Assembly (NCBI RefSeq): GCF_015832195.1
Contig: NC_052034.1
Coordinates: 6,101,501-6,165,500, forward strand
Source of the DNA: Motacilla alba alba
Taxonomy: Eukaryota; Chordata; Aves; Passeriformes; Motacillidae
Direction: 5' to 3'
DNA: 64,000 bases
Shown here: positions 39,101 to 50,520 of the stretch, one piece after another
How the letters are laid out: each line of letters begins with the position of its first letter
Numbering within the stretch: the first letter of the stretch is position 1
Notes under the pieces: model-generated
Database searches by the model: none
What the model saw: the letters and a program-made list of their open reading frames with translations, nothing else
Told to the model about the DNA's origin: nothing
Made by a program: the position numbers and the translations under genes

Positions 39101-42100
39101 CCTGGATCCCCGTTGTGGGTGATCCATTGCTGCCTGGTTACCTATTTCCATTTGGAAGAGCATTTCACCATCCATTGGGCAGCCTGGTCTTGTGGTCGGC
39201 CCAGCTCTTCCAAAGGTTCTTGGGTAACCCTGGAGAATCTCCTTCCTCTGTCTCGGTCCCACCCCCTCTCTGGTGAAACCCTTTCTGTCTGTCTTTTGGC
39301 CCTTAGATGAGAAAGTTTTAGTAAAAACATTCAACTGTGGCTGTGAAGAAAGGAGTTGAACAGTTTCTGGAATACTTGTGCTCAGACCTTAGGAAAAGGA
39401 GGTCCAAATTGTGGTCAGCACTGTGTAGGAGTGATTCTGCTCGTGGGGCACTGAGGCAGGCTTTGCACAGGGGATTTGTAGTCACAGGACACACGTTCTT
39501 GACTGGTTGCATATTTGAGGCAGAAAATAGTCTTACCACTTGCACACAAAGCTGATGCTTCCCATCATAACTCGATTTTTCAGTCATGTGTGGGCAAGGT
39601 GCCTCATTTTGTCCTGAACAAATGTGCTCTAGAATCTTCTTTTCCCCATATGACTGAATAGAGGCTTGCAAAAATAAACTTTTTGGAAATCTCAGCTTTG
39701 GCCGTGCATTACTGAGCTGGAATGTCTGTAGCATTAGGATGTGGTTTGCATGCTCTGCCCTCAGAGGGGATTTCTGGGGAAATGCTGGCTTTTAGGTTTT
39801 CTGCTGTTGGTTTGCAACTCTAAGCATTTTTTCTTATTTCTGGTGCTGGCTGTTGCAGGTGGGAAGTTGCTCTTGGGAAAGCAAAAGCAGGTGTTCTCTT
39901 GGATGTGAGAGCAGTATAGTACCTTGGAAATGTTATGATTTGTAACCAGCCTGGATTTCACAGGCAAACATCATCTCGGATCAGCATGATCAGTCCTGTA
40001 GCTTTCTGTGTGCCAATTTTACCTTCAGGGAATGGCTGTCCTTTTTAATGATTCATTAGTTTTATCAAACTGCATCCCATGGATACAGCTGGCTGGGATG
40101 GGGGAGGATGAGGATTGCATTGCTGCTGGGAGTGAGGGAAAGCCAGAGTTCCAGGGAGGAGAGGGTGTGGGGGTGTGTGGGGCAGCTCTGCCCCGGTGTT
40201 TGAAGGCAGCTCAGCTGCACTCTGGGGATTGGTTCAGTGTGACACTGTTGAAATGTGTGGCTGTAGGGGGAAGCAGCTGAGCAGGGCCTGTAGGGCTCGT
40301 GGGTGATGCCCTTCATCCTCCAGGGCTGCTTGCAGGGCTCTGGTCAGCAGGAGAGCTTGGCACCACAGCAGACTTGGTGCCTGAGGAGCCCCGAAGTCCA
40401 AAGAGGAAGGTGCTCTTTACACACCAGCACAAAGGGTCACAGACAAGACATGTGCCCACACTTCCTCCCTTAATTTGCTGCCTGGGCTCATCCCTCTGAA
40501 AACCCCCAGATCCTCTCCTTGTGCTGACTCCAACCCCGTTACCTCTCGGACATTTTACGCCCTCAGAACTAAGGGCTTGGGTTTTATTTTATTTTACTTT
40601 ATTTTTATTTTCTTTGAAAGGTTCAAGTTGTTTTGGTTTTTTTTTTTTAATGAATGTGTTTCCCCATTGTTTCCTTCCTGCATGTTGACCTCGTACCCAC
40701 TGTAGGCATGACAGCTATTCTGATGTCAGCCGCCGGACTGCCCGTGCACCTCACCCGTGTGCCGCAAGCTGCCAGCACCCATAAGGCCACTAAAAAACAC
40801 AGCTCAGTTAAGGAGGGGAGGAAAGTGTCCAAGAAAGGTAGTTCCTGCTCAAACTCTGGTATTTGCTTCCATCTCCTTCTCTTTATCTCTCTGCACCCCT
40901 CTTTTCCTCTTGTCTCTCCCCCCCACCCTCGTGGCTCTTCTGGTTTGACTGATGATGTTCATCCCAGCGAGGGGAGAAGCAGGATGAGTGTCCCCTGACC
41001 TGCAGTGTCTGTGACAGGCTCCGAAATAAATAACATGCTGAAGTAGGTGTGGTCCTGTGGTAGGTCAGCTTGTTTCCACACAAAGTGAAAGCTGGAACAG
41101 ATCCGTGCTCTGCGTGTCAGACTCCACCAGCCTCCCCTGTGATCCTGCTGCACCCTCCTGGGGAGTGGCCACATACCAGGACCTTCTGAGTTGTTGGTGG
41201 GACGGGTCTGAGAGCTGAGGGACCATTAGGAACATCAAATCCATATGTGCTCTGCAGAGGAGATTTGCTTGTGAGCCATGTCGTGATTGAGTCATGGGAT
41301 GACAAGGATCTCCCAGACAAGCAGGCTCCTGAGTCATGTGGGGCTTTTTAGGTCAAATTGCAGAGGATTTGTTCTCTCCACCTCAGTCTGGGGTGCAAGG
41401 GAGTGAGCTGGAGCACTCTCAGGTGGACATGCACTGGCAGGAAGGGATGGGTTACCTCAGCTCTCTTGCTGAGTGGAGCCCTCTCCAGGGTAGGGCTTTC
41501 ACTTCTCCCCTTCATATCTCACTGGCACCCCTCACCTTCGCAGAGCCTGAGAGCCTGGATCCCATCCAGCCCTGGGGCTCTGCAGGGGTAGGTGTGAATC
41601 CAGCCTGCTGTAGCTCTAGAGGCTGTTTGCCAGCCTTGGCACAGGGGTGTCACCACCTCACCCACAGCACGTCCCCCTTTGGATAAGCCAGGTGGGGACT
41701 GGAGATGTTCAACACAGAGCTCTACCTTTAAGAAAGGAAAGAGCCCAGAGGTGGAGAGGAAGAGGCATCTGCCTGTCTAGGGAGTTTTTTTGTACCTTTT
41801 TCTCTCTTTGGAGTCCATGAGGTCCAAAGCTGTCTGAAGGAGGCAGGAAGGAAAATAGAAATGAAATGAGGAGGGAGGTATTTTATGGAAATGCATTATG
41901 GAGAGAGCTGTGAGAAGGAGTGAGAAAGCAAATGTGGAGTAGGATGTGTGATCTAGCGGGAGGAGAAAGCAGGGGCGGCAGGAGAAGCAGCAAAGAACAG
42001 GAGGAGCAGAGCAAAATGGGAGGTGAAGGAGAAGAGCTGAGCAGAGGTGGGTGGCAGAGGGGCTGGATGAGGCTGCTCCATGGGGCCAGCTGGCAGTGTG

Positions 42101-45100
42101 GTGGGGTTGTGTGGCTCCTGCTGCCTCACTCCTGGCATGGGCAGCACGCAAGGGCAGGAATGAGGGCTGGGTGATGGGGATGCCCTGGAAACAGTGCCAA
42201 AAGGGAGCTGTGCTGAGGCCAGGCCCTCCCACAGAGGCACTGGCTTGCCCCAGTTGCTGGAGGAGCCCTGAACAACGAGGGCCAGGTCTGCACTGATGTT
42301 GTTCACCTGCTGCTGCTTAGTGACATGGAACAGCTGTATTTAGGTCACAAGGTGGCCACAGACACAGGCTTGCTGGCTGCTGCCCTCTCCTCTGTGGGGC
42401 CTGCTGGCCCAGGTGCTGTCTGCTCCCAGCATCCAGCTCTCCCTGGCACTGTGTGAGCAGCCAGGATGCTGTGGGGGTGGGATGTTAACAGGAGGACGTG
42501 TCTTGTGGCTTCTGAGCAGCAATGCAGGGCATGGGAAGGGGAGTGGGAAGGATGGGACAGGGGCTGGGAGGTGAGAACAGCACACACTGCATTGGGAGTC
42601 CAGTGGCTCTATCTGGGCACCCCATCAGCATCACATCTTCAGTTCCCCAGTGCTGGCTCAGCCCCTGCCGGCTGGCTGCAGGCTGTCACCTCCCTGCCAG
42701 CTCGGCAATGCCACCTGCTGGGGCTGGGACATGTCTGGAGGAGCAGAGAGGCAGCACCAGCAGGAAGGATGGAATGGGAAAGGAGCATCAAGCATCTCCT
42801 TCTCCCATCCAGCATGGCAGGATTTGTCCCAGCTGTCCTCATCCTGCCCAGGATGTGCTGCAGAGACTTGCAGATCAGCCCTGTCCCACACTGACCCATG
42901 GGAAGGGGAGCCTTTCAGTGGTTTAGGTTGTTAAAATCCCCCCTCTTATTTTAAAAAGCAGGATTCCTGTTGGCGGGGGCTGCCATGCCAGTCCTGTGGA
43001 GTGGCTCATTTCTGGGGTGCAGAATGTGTTCAGTCCGTTCTAGGAGCAAGCTGTGTTTGTACAGCATCCCTCAGGGTTTAAGAACATTATTCTGCAGTGC
43101 AGGTACTGAGCCTGACTTTTGGCCAGACTGTTCTTTCCCTTCCCAGACCCTGAACTGCCAACAGACAAAGATGGGCTCGTTTTGTGCCCTGAATTTCTGC
43201 ATCGCGTGTTCTTGGCTGCTTCCCTTTAGGATGTTCCATCATGGAGAGCTCAGACAAGAGCTCTGCATCCAGGACTAGACCCAGCATTGCTGACTGACCA
43301 CAACCAGCTGGTGGTGGGTGCAGAGTGCCCCTGCTGAGCCCCTTCTCCCTCCCTGCTGCTGCTGCCAGCCCTGGTCCCACCCGGGTGAGGCAGCTGGCTC
43401 TGTGAATAGCTGGGGCGTGTTGAACAGGGGTGCTAATTAGTCAGGACTCGTTAGCCTTGCTGCTGCTGTGGCAGGGATGTCTCTGGCACAGCTGGGTGCT
43501 GCAGGGCTTGGGGAAGCCGTGGTCTCGGGCAGGCTCTGTGCTCTCCATGCTGGCACAGGGCCTGGCAGCCTCTGCCATCCTCATGGATCAGTGCTGCCTC
43601 GGGATGCTGCAGCTGCTCCCTGCCCTGTGCCAGCACTGCTGGGGCCTGACTGCTGGCCAGGAGGCAGGAAGGCAAGTGGCTTGCCCTGCTCTTTCCAAGT
43701 GCTGCTTGTGCGTGCTGCTGGCCACCCCAGGGCTCCCCAGCCTTTGCAAGGACCTCCAGGGGCTGCTTGGGTCTGCTGAGTCACTTGTTACCCACTTCCA
43801 GTTGATGAGGAGGTTTCCCTGCACATCCCTCCTCTCTGGCATGGGCAGTCACTGCAGGTGCTGCAGTGAAGAAGGAGAGGAGCACACTCATCCTCCCTTG
43901 CCATCCACCTGCAGCTGGATGTACAGACTGTGCCAGTGCCCATGGGATGGGTGGGACTGGGGAGCCCCTCAGAGCTGGGAGATCTTGTTGTTCCCGTGGG
44001 GAAACATCTGCTGAAGGAGACGGGCTGCACAAACAGGGATGCTCTGACCAGAGCAGCCTGGTCACTGGATTATCCTGCTGAAATGCTGAACATGGAGAAA
44101 TCCATAGATACAGCCTTTGCAAGTGCAGGGAGCAGAGGTGGTGGGAGCTGTGTGACTGTCCAGGACAATAACTAGGAACAACCAGAGTCTGGCCTGCAGA
44201 GGGTATCAAAAAAAGTCTGCTGGAAACCATATGGATTGTCTTGGACTACAGAAGGAGACATTACTGGTGCAAGCATTTGGTTGCTGTGCAGGGATTCAAA
44301 ACACATCTGTTAAACGTTGCCCATGGAAAGCCCTTGCTGCAGCAAGCAGCTTATTATCTACAGGGAGGAAGGGGAAGCATTAAAAACAATTTGATATTCC
44401 TGTCTTTGTAAATGAAAGAATGGTAAACATTCTTTGGCATCCTGGATAATCCGTAACACAGCTCTGGGCCAGCTGGTGATAAATGGCACTGGTAGATTCT
44501 TGCAGTCCATTTTCCATCCACTATTGAATCCAGAAAACTCTGGGGACTGACCAGGCTTTGATGATCCCAGGGGGTGGCCAGAACAAAGATTTGGAGGCAA
44601 ACACTTTTATGGACTAAACAGCCCTGTAAGGAAGTGCTTCACGTGCTGGAGCATACGTGGCTCGTGCCATGGTCCCAGCTGCCTCCTGGCTTCCCCTGTG
44701 CTGCTGGGATGTGGCCAGCCAGATGTGCTGGTCTGCCCGAGGAAGGCCATGTGGCCTTTGCTGCCCTTCCTGGAAAAGAGCTCTCCGCATCAAAAGTCCC
44801 TTCTTTGGGACTGTTCTTTGAAATGCTTGCAGCTGGGGATGGATTTTTCCAAAGTGTCAGGGCTGCCCAGCCCTTTCTCTCCCCAGGCAGCTTTGGTGGC
44901 TCTAAATGCATTAGAGCGTTGTCACAGCAAAGTGACAGGGACAGATTGCAGATGCCACAGTGCAAATCCATCAGGCATGGGTTTCCTCAGGGTAGCTGAG
45001 GGCTGCATCACCTTCTGCCTGTTTGGTTCCCTCAGCTCCATCCTAATGCCAGCTGGTGAAGTGATGTAATGCCCAAAATCCCAAGGACTTTCCTGTCTCA

Positions 45101-48100
45101 CTGTTACCCAGCTCTGCACCAGAACTTTTGTCTCCTTTCATTGATTTCATTTGAATGAGCCTGGCCAGTTCTTTTGTGAGTTATCTCTTTGTTCCTTGGA
45201 GCTGCTCCAGAGAAGAAAAGTCACGAGAGATTCTGTGGAAGGAGCATCCTCCACCACCCTGAAGGAGCTGAGCTGCTCTAAAGCTGCTCAGATCTGCTGT
45301 GCAGGTGGGAGCAGGTGAGCTGGGGCTTTCAGCCAAGTGCTGGGCAGGTGTTGCTGCTGGTGTGACACCCCCTCTCTGCTCCCTTCCCTCCCTGTCTTCA
45401 CCTTGGCTGTGCATCCTTTTGGCTTTGCTTCCTCCAGCCCAAAGCCAGAGGAGACAAGAAGGTCACTTCAGAAAGAGCCACCTGGAAAATGCAGGTTGGG
45501 TGGAGAAAGACTTGGTGGTTGGTCTGTCTGTCTGTCAGGCAGCACAGGATCCACAGGGATGAGAACATAGTGATCATCGTGGAAGTGGATGGCCTTAGGA
45601 GGATAATAGCTAGTCCTGCTCACAGCATTCTTCCTAAAACCTGTGAAGCAGAAGAAACTGAAGCCTCCGTCTCCTGTAGGGCCGTGAAGGTCTCCAGAGG
45701 CTGATTCCAAGTGCCATGCATGGAAAGTGCCCCCCTGTGTTTGCCAGCCTGGAGTACAGACATCACAGAGCACTGAGCTGGGGGGTTTCAGGCACAGTGG
45801 CTGGGACAGCTCGGACTGATCACATCCCCTTCAGACTCATTCCTACCTCTTGGTCCTCTGCATGCAAGCAAGGTCCCAGCAGAGCATTCCTGGAATTTCT
45901 TTTGGAAAAGACAAGACAAGGAGACACATTCCCTGTGAGATCTTGTGATGAGGCCTTGAAGCAGCTCCTGGCACTGCTGAACCCTTGGCCTCAAAGGTGG
46001 AAGCCTGAGGCTTGCCCAGGCTCCTCCCTGTTTCCTGCTCTTGGGACAGTTCTTGGAAATGCTTTTTCCAGGGGATTTTGGCCCCTGAAGAGGAAAACAC
46101 CTGCTTCTGTGTTGTTCTTTGGCTTAATGCTTAATCCTGTTGCCACCTGTCTGGCTTGGGATCTCCAGAGATTGGTCCTCACAGCCCTGCTCTGCCTGAG
46201 ATGTCAGGCATCCCTCCTGCCCAGCGCTGGCACTTGGAGTGAAAGTCCCTTCACCTCCTGGGCTCCTCTTGCTCTGTGCTCAGCCATCCCTTCCCCCTGC
46301 TACTGCTGCCAGAAAGCACAGATTTCAGGATGGCCAGGAATCCCCTTCTGAAAATATCTCATCTTAATGATTGTATTTGCATTTAAGAGAGGCCAGCCCA
46401 CAGTTCCTCAGCCTTCTTAGCTGAAGGATGTTGGTGCTCTGCCTTGCTCCCTTCCATGGTGTTCTAGGGAATGAGGGACTTCTACCTGGCACAGGCTCTG
46501 TGCCATCCAGGCCTTTTCCTATTCAACACCATTTGTGGCATGGGAGCAGTCCTTCCCTTCTGCTTCATGTTTGTGTCTCCATGAAAAGTGGTTATCCAGA
46601 AAATAGCACCCCCTCCTTCCTGCTTGTGGCAGACATGGATTTTTGGACTGGAATAGCAGCTCCAGAGGCTGCCTCTTGATGTGCAGCTTTTGGAACCACA
46701 GAGCCAATGCTTGTGAACCCTCTGTCTTCCCTGGGAGCCCCAGAGTGGATGGGGGAGCTGCAGGTGGGTAGTGCAGGTACAGCTGCAGCTCTGATCCCTG
46801 GCTGCTGCACGTGGTGATGCTCTGTGTCCTCCTGGGAATGTGGAGTTGGGAGCAGCAGTACTCTCCATGCTAAAGCGTCCACCTGGACAGGATGGAGATT
46901 GGAGAAGGAAGAGCTACACCTTGGCCAGCCTGTTTGGCACAGCACTGCTTTCTCCTGGTGTCCCCAGAAGTGGATTCAGGAAGGAAGGATGAGGCTCCCC
47001 CAAGCCAAGTGTCTGATCTCTTTGCCTCCTGCCAGGCAGAGCTGTAGCATCACTTGTACAAATGTTTCTTTCCCAGGCTGGTGGAGAAGCCTGGCAGCTT
47101 GTGGCAGGCCTGATGCCTGGTGAGGAGCTCCTCTCCTCTCACCCAGGGCCGGGTGTCTTGCAGAGGCATGGCATGCTCCCTGGCTTAAGCCAAGCCTTGC
47201 TAGGCAGCTCCAGGAGGATGGGCTGGGAGCTGAGCTGACAGTGGATGCACTCAGTGGTAATTTGCTCTTGGTGTTGTGTGATGTTTGTTGCTCCATCCCA
47301 CAATGTCTCCAGGGACCAGGCTGCTGGGGCTGCTGGGCTGCTCAGGTGTCTGTGCATGGGAGCAGGGATTATATTTGGGAAGATGCAAAGGTACTGTCTC
47401 ATGCTGCAGATAGGGTTCATGTCAAAAGCTGGTTTATTTTATACACCTGGTGGCTTGCACTGTGTCTTGCCAGGTGTGAGTGTGTGGAAGCTGAGGACCA
47501 GGGCCACTGTTTCATGATAAGCATGTGGAGCTCATTGTGCTCTGTTCAGAACTGGGCCTGAAGCTCAGGGTGTTGCTGGGTTTCCTTGCTGGGCACCAGC
47601 TGGGTGGTGTGGAAATGCCTTTTTTTCTCCTTTGACAAGACAGACTGGTGATCCTCTATCCCGTCAAGGCTGCCAAGTTTGATCCCAGCTAGCTTCTGGT
47701 GTGCACAGAGTCCAGCTGGGACGTGCCTGGTGTCACTTGGGCTGTGTGAGGAGAACAGGAGCACACCAGCTACAGAGCTGTGGCACTCACGGCCCTAGTG
47801 GGAGCCGTGGCTGAAAGCAAAGCCTTTGCTGGGCTTGTAGGGATCTGTTGGAGTGTTCTCTTCTCCCCCTCTAACCCTGACCTTTCTCCTTGGCATCCTG
47901 GCCAGTGACCTGCTTGTCTGCCTTCTCTCTAGCTCACCCCGCACGTGCCCATCGCACCAGAGAGTGTCTGACTTCTCTGTCTCATCTCTCCTTGTGCAGC
48001 CACACCAACAGAGCCAGAATCAGTGGTGAAGAAGTACCTAGAAGAGCTGAAGGGTGCTCCTGCTGATGAGGTAAGAGGACAGTGAAGTCACCAGCTCCAG

Positions 48101-50092
48101 CTTGCCCAGTTCACTGGGGTGCCAAGGAAAGCACGGCAGCGCCCAAGGGCCATCCCTGCTTGGGTGTCTGGTGTGGTACATGGTGCTGCTTGCAGTGGCA
48201 TTGTTGATGTGAGGTGGAGAGTCCTCAGCACTGCCCAAAAGTCACATGTGACAGCAGGTGACTTGTCCTCATCAGAGGATGTGATGAAGGCACAGTGTGG
48301 GTCGAATAGCTCATCCTGGCAGTGCCTCCCCATTTCCTTTGGAGGAAGGAGCTTGGTTTTGGTCTCAGTGCTGAGAGGTCAAAACTAGAGATCAAACCCT
48401 GCACTGGAGCTCCTTTGCAGAGGAGCAGGGTGTAACCATACTCTCCTCTCTGACTGAGGACAGCTCTCCACCTCCTGGACAGCACAGGAAGTGGAGCCAT
48501 ACCAGACAGACAAGGAAGCCTGTCTGTGTGTCCTTAAATCTCAGCTAAAGCTGAAGGCAGATCTTCCTGAAGCATGTCCTTGATGGCTTGCTTGATGCGT
48601 CAGTCCTCAGGAGCAGCCTGTGCTCACACCACGTGGTGGTTTCTCCTCTAGGACTGCATGATCTGCATGGAGAAGCTGTCCTCCCCCTCGGGCTACAGCG
48701 ACTCGTGCCCGTCCAGCACCATCCGGCCAGAGGCCGTCGGTCGCCTGAGGAACTGCCAGCACTCCTTCCACATGCTCTGCATGCTGGCCATGTACTCCAA
48801 CGGGAACAAGGTACTGAGCTGGCCCGTCCTCGCCAGGCCCCTGTGTGCAGCTGCCTGGGCTGTGCAGCTCTGATGTGGCTTCTCTCCCCTGGCAGGATGG
48901 CAGCTTGCAGTGTCCCTCCTGTAAAACCATCTACGGAGAGAAAACCGGTACCCAGCCCAAAGGGAAGATGGAGATCTCCACTTTCCCCCAGTCCCTCCCA
49001 GGACACAAGGACTGTGGGACCATCAGGATTGTGTATCACATCAGCAGGGGCATCCAGGTGAGTGCCCGGCGTGCTGGCAGACAGCACAAGCTGGGAGAGC
49101 CTTCCAGAAAAATCCTGGGATGCAGTGCAGCACCTGCTGGCAGCCCTTTGCTGAGCAGCCTGTGGTGCCTGGAGCCAGCAGCTGCTCTGGCTGTTCTTCA
49201 ATATGCGAGGTCTCCTCCATCAGAGATCTTTTCCTGAGCAGCCCCAGCTGCTCTGATGTCTGCCTGGAGCAGGGAGGAGACTGCCCATGGTCTGGTTTCA
49301 CAGCGCAGGTTGGTTTCAGTGGTGGGAGTGGACTTTGAAATGTTTGAGCTGTGTGGCCTTTTTGTGGTGTTACCAGAGCACATGGAAAAAGCAATGTTTT
49401 GGCGCTGTCTCTCACCAGAATTCAGGTAGATTTTAGATCAGGGTTTGTATCCCAGCATGAGACTGCTTCTGGAGGATGTGTAATACTCATGTGTGCTATA
49501 AGAACAAGTCAGACATGTACTCACCAGCAGTACCTTGCTGCCTTCACATGGAAGAGCTGGTTTGGGATGGGCCTCTGTCAGATCCTGCTGCTGATGGATT
49601 GTCCAATTCATCTGAAGATGGATGTGTCCATGACAAATCTGTCTCATCTCTTGCAGGGCCCAGAGCACCCCAACCCTGGGATGCCATACACAGCCAGAGG
49701 CTTTCCTCGCTATTGTTACCTGCCAGACAATGAGAAGGGCAGGAAGGTGAGGTGTCACACCCTGGTAACATCACCCTTCTTAAGTCGTCAAGCTCCTGAC
49801 AAGCTGCATTCGTGGCTCAAGTCTCCTAGCTGCTGCTCCTAGCTTTGTTTTTCCTCTCCCCCTGTAGGTCCTGGAGCTCCTGAAGGTGGCCTGGAAGAGA
49901 CGCCTGATTTTCACAGTGGGCACCTCCAACACCACGGGCGAGAGCAACACGGTGGTGTGGAACGAGATCCACCACAAGACTGAGATGGACTCAAACCTCA
50001 GTGGCCATGGCTACCCTGACCCCAACTACCTGGACAATGTGCTGGCAGAGCTGGCTGCCCAGGGTGTCACCGAGGACTGCCTGGGCCAGTGA
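20726..50092 (+). CDS. DTX2: DTX2, Deltex E3 ubiquitin ligase 2 (complete coding region, 9 coding exons)
   Basis: Coding exons 20803-21109, 25343-25928, 33943-34001, 40706-40837, 48000-48070, 48652-48810, 48896-49057, 49657-49746 and 49868-50092 join with matching phases into 1,791 nt (596 aa plus stop). Two WWE domains lie at about residues 30-103 and 105-185, a basic/serine-rich middle follows, then a RING (C387, C390, C420, H422, H425, C428, C444, C447) and the Deltex C-terminal domain to the end. His569 (in GHGYPDPNY) and Glu583 (in VLAELAAQG) match human H594 and E608, needed for NAD/ADP-ribose chemistry. Deltex proteins are RING E3 ligases that modulate Notch through the WWE domains. 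The middle region ([22 protein letters not shown]) identifies DTX2 rather than DTX1 or DTX4. Human DTX2 is 622 aa; the difference is in the middle linker. The span starts at the 5'UTR acceptor. Confidence 0.95.
21110..25342 (+). other. DTX2: DTX2 intron between WWE exons
   Basis: 4.2 kb with no recognised exon on either strand. Pyrimidine-rich tracts occur near 24,910-24,980 and 25,040-25,075. Confidence 0.7.
25343..25928 (+). CDS. DTX2: DTX2 coding exon 2: WWE domain 2 and linker
   Basis: The acceptor CCCACGCAG gives G/GG ACG ATG, which restores the [10 protein letters not shown] motif of Deltex proteins. WWE2 contains [17 protein letters not shown] and [14 protein letters not shown]. The rest is the DTX2-type linker with [14 protein letters not shown] and [12 protein letters not shown]. 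The donor GTCAG/GTACAG at 25,929 is in phase 2 and joins to 33,943 as a serine codon. Reading continues open past the donor, so retained-intron products would add about 50 residues before a stop. Confidence 0.92.
25929..33942 (+). other. DTX2: DTX2 intron holding a solo LTR
   Basis: 8.0 kb. The only recognised feature is the LTR at 31,424-31,963. Human DTX2 has about 45 extra residues in the linker at this junction. I looked here for a matching in-frame cassette exon and did not find one with fitting phases. Confidence 0.65.
31424..31963. mobile_element. Solo LTR of an avian endogenous retrovirus with 5-bp target-site duplication
   Basis: The element begins TGTCGTGGTTTAACCC and ends CTGAAACCAGGACA, so it has the TG...CA termini of an LTR. 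It is 540 bp long and flanked by a perfect 5-bp direct repeat ACTTC (31,419-31,423 and 31,964-31,968). The 5' end resembles a widespread LTR family of songbirds and other Neoaves as I recall it. A 5-bp duplication fits ERVL-like (class III) elements better than typical 4-bp gamma- or 6-bp beta-type elements. No internal viral sequence or second LTR is present, which indicates LTR-LTR recombination. An AATAAA lies near 31,520. Transcriptional orientation was not assigned with certainty. Confidence 0.88.
33943..34001 (+). CDS. DTX2: DTX2 coding exon 3 (59 nt)
   Basis: A pyrimidine-rich acceptor (TTTTTTTTCTCTCTAG) and donor (GGCAG/GTAAGA) flank a short exon encoding [19 protein letters not shown]. 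It corresponds to the human segment ending RVQQALAG. Phases 2 in and 1 out match both neighbours. Confidence 0.9.
34002..40705 (+). other. DTX2: DTX2 intron 33.9-40.7 kb
   Basis: 6.7 kb with no recognised exon. A T homopolymer lies near 38,362-38,379, followed by a smaller T-rich stretch before the acceptor at 40,590-40,650. Confidence 0.7.
40706..40837 (+). CDS. DTX2: DTX2 coding exon 4 (basic linker)
   Basis: After CCCACTGTAG the exon encodes [20 protein letters not shown] followed by a lysine/serine-rich stretch. The M-LMSA-GLPV-L-R core is shared by all Deltex proteins. The donor is AAGAAAG/GTAGTT. Confidence 0.92.
40838..47999 (+). other. DTX2: DTX2 intron 40.8-48.0 kb
   Basis: 7.2 kb with no recognised exon or large repeat. 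A purine-rich stretch (41,730-42,050) is conspicuous but has no coding character. Confidence 0.7.
48000..48070 (+). CDS. DTX2: DTX2 coding exon 5 (71 nt, pre-RING)
   Basis: Acceptor CTTGTGCAG, donor GATGAG/GTAAGA. It encodes [18 protein letters not shown] followed by APADE, the conserved helix just before the RING. It enters in phase 1 and leaves in phase 0. Confidence 0.93.
48652..48810 (+). CDS. DTX2: DTX2 coding exon 6: RING, first part
   Basis: Acceptor TCTCCTCTAG, donor AACAAG/GTACTG, 53 codons. It supplies C387-x2-C390 (DCMICMEKL) and C420-x-H422-x2-H425-x2-C428, separated by an elongated Deltex-type loop, and ends MYSNGNK. Confidence 0.96.
48896..49057 (+). CDS. DTX2: DTX2 coding exon 7: RING end and start of DTC domain
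   Basis: Acceptor CCCCTGGCAG, donor ATCCAG/GTGAGT, 54 codons. [20 protein letters not shown] completes the RING (C444, C447). [15 protein letters not shown] and [14 protein letters not shown] open the Deltex C-terminal domain. Confidence 0.96.
49657..49746 (+). CDS. DTX2: DTX2 coding exon 8: DTC domain
   Basis: Acceptor CTCTTGCAG, donor GGAAG/GTGAGG, 30 codons, phase 0-0. It encodes [20 protein letters not shown] and [10 protein letters not shown], the most conserved motif of the Deltex C-terminal domain. Confidence 0.96.
49868..50092 (+). CDS. DTX2: DTX2 last coding exon
   Basis: After CCCCCTGTAG the exon encodes [20 protein letters not shown], the [10 protein letters not shown] core, [20 protein letters not shown] and a TGA stop at 50,090-50,092. 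The C-terminus is EDCLGQ against EDCLEQQ as I recall it for human DTX2. Confidence 0.96.
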   Translation, partial: VLELLKVAWKRRLIFTVGTSNTTGESNTVVWNEIHHKTEMDSNLSGHGYPDPNYLDNVLAELAAQGVTEDCLGQ

Positions 50093-50520
50093 GCCTCAGG
50101 GGCCACCTAGTGCACTTATTCCTGATGCCTTAAGTTCCCGTGTCTGCCCACCCTCACACTGAGCAATAACAGTTCCGTGGGAGCCCTGCCCACTCTTCAC
50201 ATTTTTTTGGTGGGGGGGTGTGGGGGAGGGAAGGATGTTTTTGTAGAAGCTGTGCTTGTGTCTCTGGGTGGGATTGATGGCTGCAGCCAGGAGCAGCTGG
50301 GCTGGGACTGAGGTGACAGATCCCCTGGGGAAGGCAGGCCCTTCCTTTGGTAATGCCTGGGGACAGGATGGGAGAGGAGAGTGCCTTGCTTCCAGTAGAC
50401 CACCTGGAATCCAACAAGGTCCTCCTTTGGGACCCATCAGCTCCCTGTCTGAGGCACACCTTGCCTCCCTCCTGCCGTGTATCTCTGTTCAGTCCCAATA
50501 AACTTCATTCTCACAGCACG
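50093..50520 (+). terminator. DTX2: DTX2 3'UTR with AATAAA polyadenylation signal (50,497-50,502)
   Basis: A canonical AATAAA at 50,497-50,502 lies about 405 nt after the stop codon, with cleavage expected 10-30 nt downstream. The 3'UTR contains a G-rich GGTGGGGGGGTGTGGGGGAGGG stretch near 50,209-50,230. An ATTAAA further downstream (about 51,385) could serve a longer isoform, but nothing else supports that. Confidence 0.85.
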
